NCBI GenBank assembly: GCA_036924285.1
Contig: JAYKYS010000009.1
Coordinates: 24,284,001-24,348,000 of the forward strand
DNA: 64,000 bases
Source of the DNA: Asterella californica
Taxonomy: Eukaryota; Streptophyta; Marchantiopsida; Marchantiales; Aytoniaceae
Direction of reading: 5' to 3'
Each line of letters begins with the position of its first letter. Within the stretch, counting starts at the first letter, position 1. Made by a program: the position numbers and the translations under genes. The notes below the pieces were generated by a model, which ran no database searches, was not told the DNA's origin, and was given only the letters and a program-made list of their open reading frames with translations. Below, in pieces: positions 54,479 to 64,000 of the stretch.

Positions 54479-57400
54479 CTTGAGCAGCCTGAGGGATCAC
54501 GGGAGGCTGATGAAAAGGCTGCTCAAGATTCAGAAAGTAGTTCCACTGTACATAGTTGGAAATCTGGTTTGATGGCTTTCAGTTCTGATGATTGGAGTGA
54601 GTTCACGCGGATAGGGGATTTGACTGAGAAGAGTAGAAGGCAGATGGAGAAGTATGCAACAAATCTGCGTTGTACAAGAGCTCTGAAGGAAGATGAGGTG
54701 ATTTCTGGTGTTTATGAGGAGTTTGTAGGTGTACAGTCTTTTGTCCGTTGGCTGGATGATGTAGATAGGTTGATGGAACAGATGGGAGGTAGGGTGGTGA
54801 TCCCCATCCATTCTCGTGAAGTCTATGAGGAGATTATCTCGTACTTGCGACATCATCCTCATCCGAGACTAGAGAATGGATGGAAGGATGCAGTCTGTTG
54901 GTGTGGCTTACATCAGGAAGCGGAAGTACACGCCAAGTATAAAGCTGTAGCGAGGAAGGTGAGACATGTGGCGACCCAATTACCTGTTGATTCTCAACAG
55001 CAGATGGAGTTAGCGGCTGCTGAGCCTGTGCTTAGAGATCCTACACAGGTAGGACACAAGTTTACTCAAGAGACACTCGAGCAGCTCCAGATAGGAGGGG
55101 GTGGCTTCTTGACTGAAGAGGAGAAACGAGCTTTTGAACAAATGATAGTTAGCCATGGTAAGGCATTTTCTTTCTCAGCTGAGGAGATTGGTTGTGTGGA
55201 TCCTGTTGTGATAGCTCTGATGGTTATCTTCACTGTCCTCACGTACCTTGGGACTTGAAGCCGATTCTAGTCCCTCGTGCCTTGCTACCGAAGGTGATTG
55301 AGCTACTGAAGGAGAGGATGCGGATGGGTATTCTTGAACCATCTATGGCTCCGTACTCTAGCCGATGGTTCACAGTACCTAAGAAGACAGGAGCTCTGCG
55401 CTTCATCCAAGACTTGCAGCCTGCCAACAATATCACGATTCGAAACGTTGGAACAGGACCTGTGGTTGATGAAGTAGCTGAGGCGTTTGCTGGAAAGTCA
55501 ATCTATTCTATTGGAGATCTGTTTTCAGGTTATGATCAGTTTCAGCTTGCTTTGGAGAGTAGAGACTTGACTACCATGCGTACACTTTTGGGATTGATGC
55601 GGATGTGTACTCTTCCTCAGGGTGCTACAAACTCAGTAGCCCATATGCAGAATGCGATGCATAAGGTGTTACGAGAGTTTGTACCTGAGGTCACTATCCC
55701 GTTTCTGGATGATATTCCCATGAAAGGCTGTCCGGTGGAAGACAAAGACGAAGCTGTGACTTCTGATGGATGCAGAAAGTTCGTTGCAGACCACATTCGG
55801 GATGTGGAGAAGATTCTGATGCGTTTGGAGGAGGTACACCTCACTCTATCAGGTACCAAATCTCGTTTTGGTATGTCAGAGATTGTGGTGGTGGGTCATT
55901 TGTGTGGTACTTTTGGAAGACGTCCGAACCCAGAGAAGATAGATGCTATAGCAAGGATAGCTGACTGCACCAACATCACTGAGGTTCGACGGTTCTTGGG
56001 AGCTTGTGTGTTCTTTCGTGTGAGTATTCCTCATTATGCACACATTGCCGAGCCTCTGTATGCACTTCTGAGAAAGGGAAGGAGGTTTACTTGGCGGCAA
56101 GAACATCACGAGACGATGGAACAGCTGAAGGAGATTCTGAAGTCTCCACCTGTACTAAGGAGGCTTAGCTACGAGAGCGGAAGACCTGTGGTACTGACTG
56201 TTGATACAAGTCCCAAGGCGATTGGATGGGCAGTTGGTCAAGAAGATGCAGAAGGTGTGCGGTTTGTTTCAAGGTTTGGAGCTCGGATCTTAACAGATAG
56301 ACAGCGTAACTATCCTCAAGTGAAGCGTGAGTTGTGAGGAGCTGTTACTGCTATGAAGGTAGATCGAGAGTTCTTGATAGGAGCTCGTGTAATACTAGAA
56401 ACAGATTGTTTGCCCTTGTTGGGAATGATAGCGAACTGCAATATACCAGACATAGCAATGCTGCGATGGATTGCTTATGTCCGGAGTCTGAACCCTGAAC
56501 TAAAGCATATAGCAGGGAAGGACAATCCAGTTGCATATATGTTGTCTAGAGCTCGTTATACAGATGAGGATGAGATGATTGCAGAGGTGGAGAATGAAGA
56601 GAGGAGAGACGTTTGGTGCCAAGTTGGTCAACAGACTTCAGACTTGGAATCACTGCCATTCAACGAGGAGTTCTACACGGATAAGTTCCGTGATATTGGA
56701 TTTTATCTGAGTTCGTTATCTAGGAGAGAAGGATGGAGTGATGCAGAGTTCAAGGAGATCAGACGGAAGGCGTACAGCTACCTTCTGCGTGAAGGTTATC
56801 TGTGGAAACGTCCGAAGAGAAGAGACGGGATGCTTGCTAGAGTGGTGGATGATCAACCGACAAAGCTTAATCTGCTGAAGGAGTTTCATGATACCTTGTG
56901 GGCTGGACATCGTGGAGTATAGGCTACTTACACGAAGATGAAAGAGCGTTACTGGTGGAAGGGTTTGTATCAAGACGTGGTGGACTTTGTTGGGTCGTGT
57001 CTGCACTGCCAGTTCTACTCTAAGGTCCGTTACAGAGATGGACTTGTACCTACTTATCCACCTAGTATCCATTTTCAGTGGGTTCTTGATCTCGTAATGA
57101 TGCCACCGGGGTTATGGGGGATGCGTTACTTGGTGTTGGCTCGAGAGGATCTCTCCAACTATGTGGAGGGACGAGCACTACGGACGAAGACCACAGAGAA
57201 TATCTGCAGGTTCGTGCTTGAAGATATCATCTGTCGTTATGGATCTGTTGGGAGATTACGTGCGGATAGAGACGAGTTGAGAGGCGCTGAAGTGAAGGAG
57301 TTTTTTGCTCGTTATGGAGTAAAGCTTCAACTTACTACTGCTATGAATCCAGAGGGGTATCGGTAAGAGTGAACGAGGACACCCTTCTATTGTTAATGCT

Positions 57401-58069
57401 TTAGTGAAAGCATGTGATGGTAGGCCTAGAGAATGGCCGAGACTACTTCCGTTTGCTTTGTGGGATGATAGAACTACACACTGTACTACGACTGGCTATA
57501 TGCCAGTTGAGCTTATGCTGGGGCAGAAACCGATCATGCCTGCTGAAGAGTACTTTCCTACATGGGCTACGCTACCGTGGGAAGATGGTATAGGTCAGGC
57601 TTCACTCCTTGCTTTACGTATTAGGCAGTTGGAGCGAAGGGAGGAGGATCTTGCTGATGCGCAGGAGAGGCTGAAGGTGGCTCGAGTCAGAAACAAGGAA
57701 CGTTTTGACAAGACTCACCGACTACGACCGAAGCCAATACATGTTGGTGACTGGGTTCTGGTATATGATAGCACGTTGGAGAATCAGCATTCTACACTTC
57801 GTAAGTTCTCTCGAAGATGGTTCGGACCTTATGTTGTACTAGACGTGTATGAGAATGCCACTTATAGTTTGCGTGAGTTGGATGGTACTCTTTTGAAGCT
57901 ACCTGTGGCTGGCAAACGTGTGAAACTGTTCAAGAGATGCGGAGGATCAGTTGAGTTATTCAACTTTCTGGAGTCAGAGCAGAGGACAGCAAGAGACGAA
58001 GATGTCCCAGTTTCTGAAGAGACTGAGGTGACGGACAGCGATGATGATGAAGATCACACAGAAGACTGA
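54470..58069 (+). pseudogene. B-II pol, two frameshifts and two nonsense codons
   Basis: Homologous to B-I pol over its whole length. The frame is lost by a 1-bp deletion at about 55235 (before PHVPWDLKP) and by a TGA for TGG at 56335-56337 (after QVKREL). A TAG for TGG follows at about 56920 (after GHRGV), then another indel near 57355 (after AMNPEG). RT (FLDDIPMKG), RNase H (LTVDTSPKAIGWAVG) and integrase (HRGV, SCLHC, WVLDLVMMP) are all recognisable. The catalytic D of the integrase LRADR motif is kept. The copy is dead. Confidence 0.9.
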
Positions 58070-58115
58070 AGAGATTGGCACATACCGGAGGATGTGCAGG
58101 TTTGGAGGGGGTGGA

Positions 58116-59433
58116 TGTCGTGATGCGAATTATTTTACATTGTAAATAATTCACCTCTCTGTCTAGCGTTAGTCTCTATGAGTAGAGTTGGGACCTCAGA
58201 GATATCGACACTTGAGGATGTTATATATTTTAGGTCTTAGTAGGTTGATTTGCCATGTAGATAGGGCTTAAGTTCATGGGTTGTACCTACGTGTTACCCA
58301 TGCACGCTTTTAGCTAGTTTAAGTTTACTTTCAAGGCTATGTGTCGTTCTAGGTAGTTTAGGTTATACGCTGGCGCTTTAAGGGACTTGACGTGGTTGCA
58401 TATGAGTTGAATTGAGTTACCAGGTAGTTTAAGGCACAAAATGACAACCAAATGGAGCTATGAACTCCCATTGGTCCATTTTTGTCTTATGTTAAATTCT
58501 AAGTTTAGAAACAGAGCTCTAGAGAGGTTTTCGAGCAATTTGTGAAGACACTTCGAAATCTGAGAGCACAGGGAGAGAGAGCTCGTCAAGCCAAGCACTG
58601 TCAGTGAAATTTTCAGTCGATTTGAAGCAATAAAGACGAAGTTATGCCTAATTGAAGTTCAGATTATGCCAAAACTGCATCACTTTTGTTGATTTTGGGG
58701 TTTTCAGTGTCATTTGCAGCAGAATTGAAGAAATCGATTCAAAACTTCGTGGTTGCGTTCTCTGCCAGCAGGGCTACGATTTCCCAAAAAGTTTCATATC
58801 GATTGAGTAACTGAGTAATTCAGGGCGGCCGCTGAAGCAGAGGGGGTCTGAAAAGCTCTTAATCTAGAGCAGCGACTTCAGAGGAGGAGATCTGGAGTTC
58901 TGTGTACATTCAGGAGGTCCAACTTCACAGGGATGTTCAGCATCCTGTAGACTTCAAATACTGTGAGAAACTTTGAAATTCATCGAGCCAATTCTCTGTT
59001 CTAGGTCAGAATAGCTGTCTAGGAACCAGAAACTGCCATAATTTCTCTGTTCAGAAAGTTTCTACCCATATCTCGGTGCTCTGAACTGAACTCAAGCTGA
59101 AACTTCGTCTGTATGGTCAGTAGGGCCTCATTGACATATAGGAGAAGTTCTGAAGCCTAAACCATCTTATGTTTATGATTCTTGACTGTTAAAGTTCGCT
59201 GGTGAACCTTATTACTGTTAGTTTGATCTGATTTTCACTTCCTGAGCATACTGGAGGATCTATTCGACCTGTGTGAAGATTTATAGTGCCCTTATGACCT
59301 GAAGCCTACCTCTGGATAGTAAACAACCAGAACCTGAAGCCCAGCACCTTCCCTAGTAGTCTTCCCACAACCTTCACGATCATATCACAGCCAGAAGGTT
59401 CCGCCCTTCCCGAGAAAAACTCTCAACTCTACA
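58116..59433 (+). repeat. B-II 3' LTR, preceded by polypurine tract
   Basis: 1318 bp, TGTCGTGATG to CTCTACA. The purine tract TTTGGAGGGGGTGGA (58101-58115) directly precedes it. It differs from the 5' LTR by scattered substitutions and by the indel at about 59240. Followed by GCGC. No gene inside. Confidence 0.9.
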
Positions 59434-60161
59434 GCGCGCTTCTGGCTCTTGTCCTAGCTTCCAATGCGACTCCACACGACTGCGCCTGCTGTCAATTTCG
59501 GTCCACACCTCGATTCCACCTCTGCTTCTACTCGCCACTCTTCACTGTCAGCTTCTCGGAAGCTCCACAGAAACTCCTTCGCTTTCTCTGCTGTTTGTGC
59601 TCCCGCAATTCAATCTCACCCTTCGCCTAGCTGCCAACTTACTCTCTCCTACCTCGATGTCTCACTTGATTCCTCTCTCAATGCTAGCTCTCGAAGCTCA
59701 CTCTCTCAATCGATCTTCTTCAGGCGCGCTATGCTGCGAGAAGTTGGAAGGTGTCTAATGTGCTTCCTCACACATCTTCCTCGCAGATTAGGGGTTCTCG
59801 TCCTTGGTGTCTTCCTGACCTACCTCCCTATTCGGTGCGCTCCAGTAGGTACACCTACTGTCTTACCCGAAAACTCGTGGTTGGTCTTTCGCGGTCGCTG
59901 TCTTCTGGAAGATAGGTGTCTTCCGCCGTCTTCCCATCTTCCGCCGTCTTCTCGTCTTCTAAAGACACCACTGAGAAGACGATCTTCCGAAGACGGTCGT
60001 CTTCTGAAGAAGTCAACTTCTTATTACAAACAGCTCTTAAGATCATCTTCCTGTTAAGGAAGACGTATCCTTAAGTAACAACGCTTCTTCAGTTATACAA
60101 ACGAGTCATTATTCTTAAAAATTTCAAAAATTCGTACATCCTGTAATTTGTGGGCACCACA
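59434..60161 (-). repeat. A-IV 5' LTR, upstream end
   Basis: This is the outer part of the A-IV 5' LTR, in element orientation TGTGGTGCCCAC onward. It matches 10940-11677 of A-III. It is crowded with palindromic GTCTTC/GAAGAC motifs (59895-60065). No gene is supported. It ends at the right TGCAG duplication. Confidence 0.87.
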
Positions 60162-61112
60162 TGCAGCATACAGCCATGGTCTTCCTATCAACACCTGATA
60201 TCCAACCTTAGCTACAGGTCGCAAAATGATGTAAGTGAGGTAAAAAGATACTCCACCGATTACCGTCAAGACATCTTTCAGTTGCCCCAAAGGTTGTCTT
60301 CAGGTCTGGTCCGCCATTCTGAGGATTCTGGGAGTAGGCTGGAACTCAGTGAAGCCTAGGGCATGCGCAGTCTCTTCAGTCATGAATTTCACTCCGGAGC
60401 CGGAATCAATGGGTACCTTCTTCAGAAGACAGCCATGGATCTCCATATCAAGTTCTGGGGCTCCCAAGTCCTCATGCTCTATTCTTAGGATCGGGGTGCT
60501 CTTGGGAAGTTTAGCTGCCCTCCTCTTCCTCGATCCTCGAAGCACAGATTGTAACAACTTCCTGTAACCAGCGTTGTCATCCAACAGCTGTTGGAAGGTT
60601 ACATCCGCCTTCTGATTCCACAAGTCTCGCAAGAAGTCGTACGGAGATCTTTTCAAAAGAGTGACTGGTGTTTCCAACAGAGAAGATGTAGTAGCTGCTT
60701 CCTTGGGTGGAAGACCAGATGAGTGTCTTCCCTCGACTGGAGGCTGTTCCCGTGAGACAGGTGTCGCCGTAGTCGGTGTAGGAAGCTGCTGTACTATCTT
60801 CCGTCTCTTCTCCAGCTCTTCTTGCATGATTGCTTCAACCTCTTGTCTTATGTCAGGAGCAAAGTACTTCGGATCTTCTCGGTCGTAAGTAGGAGAAGAC
60901 GGCCGCTCGAGAGAAGATGACCTCTCCTTACGCTGCTTCTTCTTCTTGACGTCCTTCTGGCGAGATTCTGACTTCCCTTTGCTTCTGGTACTTACCTTGA
61001 ACACAGCTTCATCCAAAACTTCCTCAGGAGGCCAGCTATCTGAATTCGGGTCAGGATTCCAAACAATACCATCCGTCAAAGTGAGAGATGACGCTTCTTC
61101 AGGTGTCTCCAT
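60162..61112 (-). pseudogene. A-III protease region
   Basis: The open segment carries KVPIDSGSGVKFMTEETAHALGF (a change from VNIM to VKFM next to the active site) and ends at a TGA after ADQT. Then QLKDVLTVIGGVSFYLTYIIL, YQVLIGRPWLYAA follow and stop at the TGCAG duplication. The frame is shared with the gag segment, which argues for one continuous gag-pol frame in family A. The RT continues at 15027 on the other side of A-IV. Confidence 0.85.
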
Positions 61113-61241
61113 CTTCTGAGCTGCAGTCGTCTTCTGCAGCTGAGGTTCCTTTCCTTCGCGCTTCCCGGGGTCTGGTTCGTCTTCTTCGTTGTGGAGACAA
61201 TCCGTACAATCCCCAGGATCTTCTTCTTCTACCGTGATGTG

Positions 61242-63093
61242 CTATACCACTGCTAACTCGAGCTTAGAAGTTGATGCTGCTTCTGCAGGAGGCGTGGTAT
61301 CTGCAAATCTAACCATTTGTCGGGGTCGTAAGGTCTGAGGACAATTCCCTGTGAAATGACCGGCTTCCTTACAGTTCCCACACAAGGGCACTTGGCCAAT
61401 CTGTCTTCTCGGATGAGGACAGGTGGACCACCAGTGTCCTGTCTCTCCACAATTATTGCACGCTCCAGGAAGAGGGTTGAGAGGTCGTTGTGATGAAGAA
61501 GGCTGCCAGGGCGTCCTGGTCTGTACATTGCTAGCTCTATCCCTCGGTACATAACGATTGTATTGGGCGGGAGGCGTAAGAGTGAAGGGTTGTATTGTCT
61601 CGATTCTATAGCAAGTTTCCCCACTGGGATTGTGTAGATATCCCTCATCGTCTTCTTCCCATCCTGCCCAGTTGACAGCTTGGTCATGCGTACACTGATC
61701 TCTGGTGTGCCCGGAAGAGTTACAAAGGTTGCACCAAAGGTTGCACCAAAGGTTTGACCGGGAAGCCGTAGGTTGCTTCCGCTTGTCCTTCTGGTTCAGA
61801 AGATGAACTTTCAGGTCGGCAAACTGCTTCAGAACCTCATCGATGCGGGGATCAGGTGCAGAATGTATGATCTGAGTTTGAGGCATCTTCTGCACAACTT
61901 CCTCCCTTGCTCGTGTCTTCTCCTTCTTCTTCTCCGCGTCTTCTTCTCTTGTTCAGATTTGGTTTCTGAACTTTCGACAGTAGACTCTTCAGAAGCAGAA
62001 GATACTTCCGAATCACTGTTATCAGTTTCAGTGGACTTGGACTTCCTCTTGGACTTCCGAGAAGACTTCTTCGACTTCTTGGACTTCTTCGAGGTCTTCC
62101 CTCTGTCTTTCGTCATATTCCGAGTGATGCTCGAGGTTTCATACTGCTCGGCATGCTTCTGTACCTCTGCTAAATCATCACCTCCTCCTCTTCTGCAGTA
62201 CAATTCCATATCTTGAGACAATCCTCCCAAGTACCAGTCCACAGCTTGCTGAGCACAGTAGCCGGGTCTTCCTTGGTTCTGAGGGATATGATCCAAGAGA
62301 TCTTCAAACCTCTCGGTGTAATCTCGCAGTGTCTCTTTCTTCTTCCGTTCGAGTCTCTGAAGTCTTATGAGAGTCATACGATCGTAGCCCAATCCTCTGA
62401 ACCTCTTCAGAAAAGCTGCCTTCAGAGTAGCCCAAGCGGCCATTACTACAACATCATCCAACAGCTTACTCATCCATTTCCTTTCCTTCTCTACGAACTA
62501 GGAAATACACGGAGTCTGTCGACATCGGCGTCTTCCTTGTTGGATCTAGAGATGGTCTCGAACATCGTGATGAAGTCGTCCGCGTCAGCATCATCGTCGT
62601 ACGGATGGTACTTCTGTCGAGTGTGGGAAGCCATGTCGACTGCCGGCTGGTGCGACTGTCAACTTCTTTCTTCTTCAAGTCCAGGTGGTGGAGATGGTCT
62701 TCTCGAAGGTCCAGGCCTGTCTGAATCACGAAGATCGTCTTCTGAGTCAGAGCTACTGTCACTGCTACCTTCCGAGACGTCTGGAACAGTCTCCTCCAGT
62801 CTTCCCTCACCTTGAGAAGCTTCTTCCGTGCTTGGGAAGACGTCTTCCGAGTAACCAGTACCGAAATCTACTTTATACACGTGATCACCCGGTTGGCTTC
62901 TGTCTTCGCCAAAGATTATGCTCGAGATGGAAGGCTCTTCCAACTCTACCGATCGGATCTTCCTGAGCTCTTCTTCTTTCCTTTGGTGTCTCAGGGATAT
63001 CCGCTGCTCTCTAGAAGTGGTTCGCTGGGGTGAGTTTACCCACTCAGGATCTTTACCCGTGCGTCTTCTGCTTCTTCCTCCGGTCGGAGGCAT
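61242..63093 (-). pseudogene. A-III gag, broken by stops and frameshifts
   Basis: MPPTGGRSRRRTG at 63093. A TGA for TGG lies near 62657 (after LEEERS), an indel near 62490, and a frameshift near 61930 in the Arg/Lys-rich tract. The last segment (61895-61242) carries all three CCHC zinc knuckles. The first of these is preceded by a 12-bp duplication (WCNLWCNLCNSSG). A TAG for CAG at 61242 closes it (before HITVEEED). Downstream, the linker runs in the same frame into the protease. Confidence 0.85.
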
Positions 63094-63436
63094 CCACCAG
63101 AGTACTGAGAACAGATGTCTCTATTCTTCTACCACTAGATCCGGGAGACCAAATGACTGAACAAACGATCACAGGTTCAGAACGTCTTCTTCTCTTGCTT
63201 TTTGTCGTACTTACTGCAGTCTTCCAAGATCGAGTCTTCCAAGAAGCTCTTGGAAGCAGGGAAGCGGCTTCTTCCAACTTTCCCTGATGTATCTTATCAG
63301 CTTCTGGTTGCGGTTCCCGTCTTCTAGCAAGATAGAGTCCCACAACACATTCAACTACAATCGAAGTTAGTTCGTAATGAACATAACTAATGGCACACAG
63401 ATCCAGGAAGCTTAGAACAGAAGTTACTAAGATGAA

Positions 63437-63455
63437 ATCCCCGGCAGCGGCGCCA
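63437..63455 (-). promoter_or_regulatory. A-III primer binding site, tRNA-Asp type
   Basis: The minus strand reads TGGCGCCGCTGCCGGGGAT, one mismatch from the complement of plant tRNA-Asp as I recall it. It lies 18 nt inside the LTR terminus. The 340-nt leader between it and the gag start contains no supported gene. Confidence 0.8.
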
Positions 63456-63473
63456 AAAATGATGCTCACTATA

Positions 63474-64000
63474 TGTAGTGACGCAGGATTACTCCTTTTG
63501 CCCATTTAGTATACAAGATATCGTTCCCACAGAGGATTTACGTAAGTAATCGCTGCTCTAAGTTCTAGGATCTGTTCAAACACACAAACACACGGGTTTT
63601 GTCTAAAAATCCCGTCTTCTCACAAAACCACACAAAATCAAACGTCTTCCAGACACGCCAGATGGTGCTCTGGAACTAACCAAACAACTACCAACTAAAA
63701 TATCACACAATTATTCACAGAGAAGCTCAAGAAGACGATCTTCCTGCTTCCAGGTTACTTCTTTCGGTCTTCTCGATACCGTCTTCTCGAAGTGATTCTC
63801 GTCTTCTGGGGGTTTAGCTCGTCTTCTCACACCTCTAGAAGGCTATCCTGCTTCGCAGAAGTCGACTAGCAATGGTCGTTACACCTTATTCTCGCACTCA
63901 CATTCCAACGGATTAGATTAATCACAGGGTGTATGCCCCCTGTAGCCTTCCTAGGCTTCTGCCTACGGAAATGGTCTTCCTGCAGCACTACAACGACATT
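63474..64000 (-). repeat. A-III 5' LTR, partial (runs off the window)
   Basis: Begins TGTAGTGACGCAGG and matches 7249-7780 of the A-III 3' LTR, with small differences. It continues beyond the window end. No gene is seen in the visible part. Confidence 0.88.

Larger units (their letters stand above)
50505..59433 (+). mobile_element. B-II: full-length B element, pol degraded
   Basis: Bounded by GCGC (50501-50504 and 59434-59437); removing it restores the A LTR sequence seen near 10930. It has a 5' LTR, tRNA-Thr-type primer site, open gag-protease, frameshift signal, broken pol, polypurine tract and 3' LTR. Coding sequence is nearly identical to B-I, but its LTRs are clearly different from those of B-I. 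Confidence 0.92.
15028..60161 (-). mobile_element. A-IV: nearly complete A-family element carrying D, B-I, E, F and B-II
   Basis: Defined by the TGCAG duplication and TG..CA termini. In element order the parts are: 5' LTR (60161-45296, interrupted by B-II), leader and tRNA-Asp primer site, gag, protease, RT, RNase H, integrase (interrupted by F), polypurine tract, and 3' LTR (36168-15028, interrupted by D and E and partly deleted). Without insertions the internal region is about 6.6 kb and the LTR about 5.9 kb. The two LTRs look about 99% identical over their shared 4 kb, by eye, yet gag-pol carries many lesions. Confidence 0.9.

Noticed and set aside
60140..60180. Apparent deletion of RT-RNase H-integrase in the A-III right half
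   Set aside because: The TGCAG duplication and the matching half at 15027 show it is the border of the A-IV insertion, not an internal deletion.
1..64000. Host genes, rRNA, tRNA or ncRNA
   Set aside because: Every stretch could be assigned to a retroelement or its LTR by comparison with another copy or by insertion boundaries. No independent gene was found.

Overview
The 64 kb window contains no recognisable host gene, RNA gene or CRISPR array. It is a stack of Ty3-type (gypsy) LTR retrotransposons inserted into one another. This is eukaryotic heterochromatin-like sequence, most likely from a plant or streptophyte alga. The main family (A) has an RT motif FLDDF, a primer site complementary to the 3' end of tRNA-Asp, and the LTR-end style I associate with plant Athila/Tat elements. 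A second group (B/E) has a pol whose RT motif (DDIPxKG) and integrase style recall Ty3 elements I know best from basidiomycetes, so the species assignment is only moderate.

Layout, outermost to innermost. A-I (1-5060, minus, partial) holds gag-PR-RT-RH remnants. An A-II LTR begins at 5061 just upstream of the A-I gag. A-III begins at 7249 inside the A-II LTR; it occupies 7249-15027 and 60162 to beyond the window end. A-IV (15028-60161) sits inside the A-III pol, with a 5-bp duplication TGCAG on both sides. The A-IV 3' LTR carries element D (19015-31480, duplication TATGA), and D itself carries B-I (21850-31060, duplication GCGT). The A-IV 3' LTR also received E (31962-36153, plus strand), which was later truncated. 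The A-IV integrase gene carries solo LTR F (37035-39549, duplication TCGT). The A-IV 5' LTR carries B-II (50505-59433, plus strand, duplication GCGC). Up to six layers are stacked at B-I.

Three observations stand out. First, the A LTR is very long (about 5.9 kb without its insertion) and encodes a protein of about 770 residues (here ORF C) inside the LTR, in the sense direction. Element D, probably a solo LTR of about 3.25 kb, encodes a recognisably homologous protein (ORF D). Both have an N-terminal globular domain, a basic patch and a long coiled coil. Second, the B and E elements place pol in the -1 frame relative to gag, behind a slippery GGGTTTT, a 6-7 nt spacer and a stable stem. In B the stem can form an H-type pseudoknot. 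Third, insertions of the B/E/F group make 4-bp duplications centred on CG (GCGT, GCGC, TCGT, and ACGT at E), whereas A-IV and D make 5-bp duplications.

Most A genes are dead, mainly through C-to-T or G-to-A nonsense changes and small indels. B-I is the best preserved element: its pol is an open 1199-residue frame with all catalytic residues, its two full LTRs are nearly identical, and its gag has a single TAG. Element D's ORF (578 residues) is open. All functional statements are read from motifs by eye; no searches were run.
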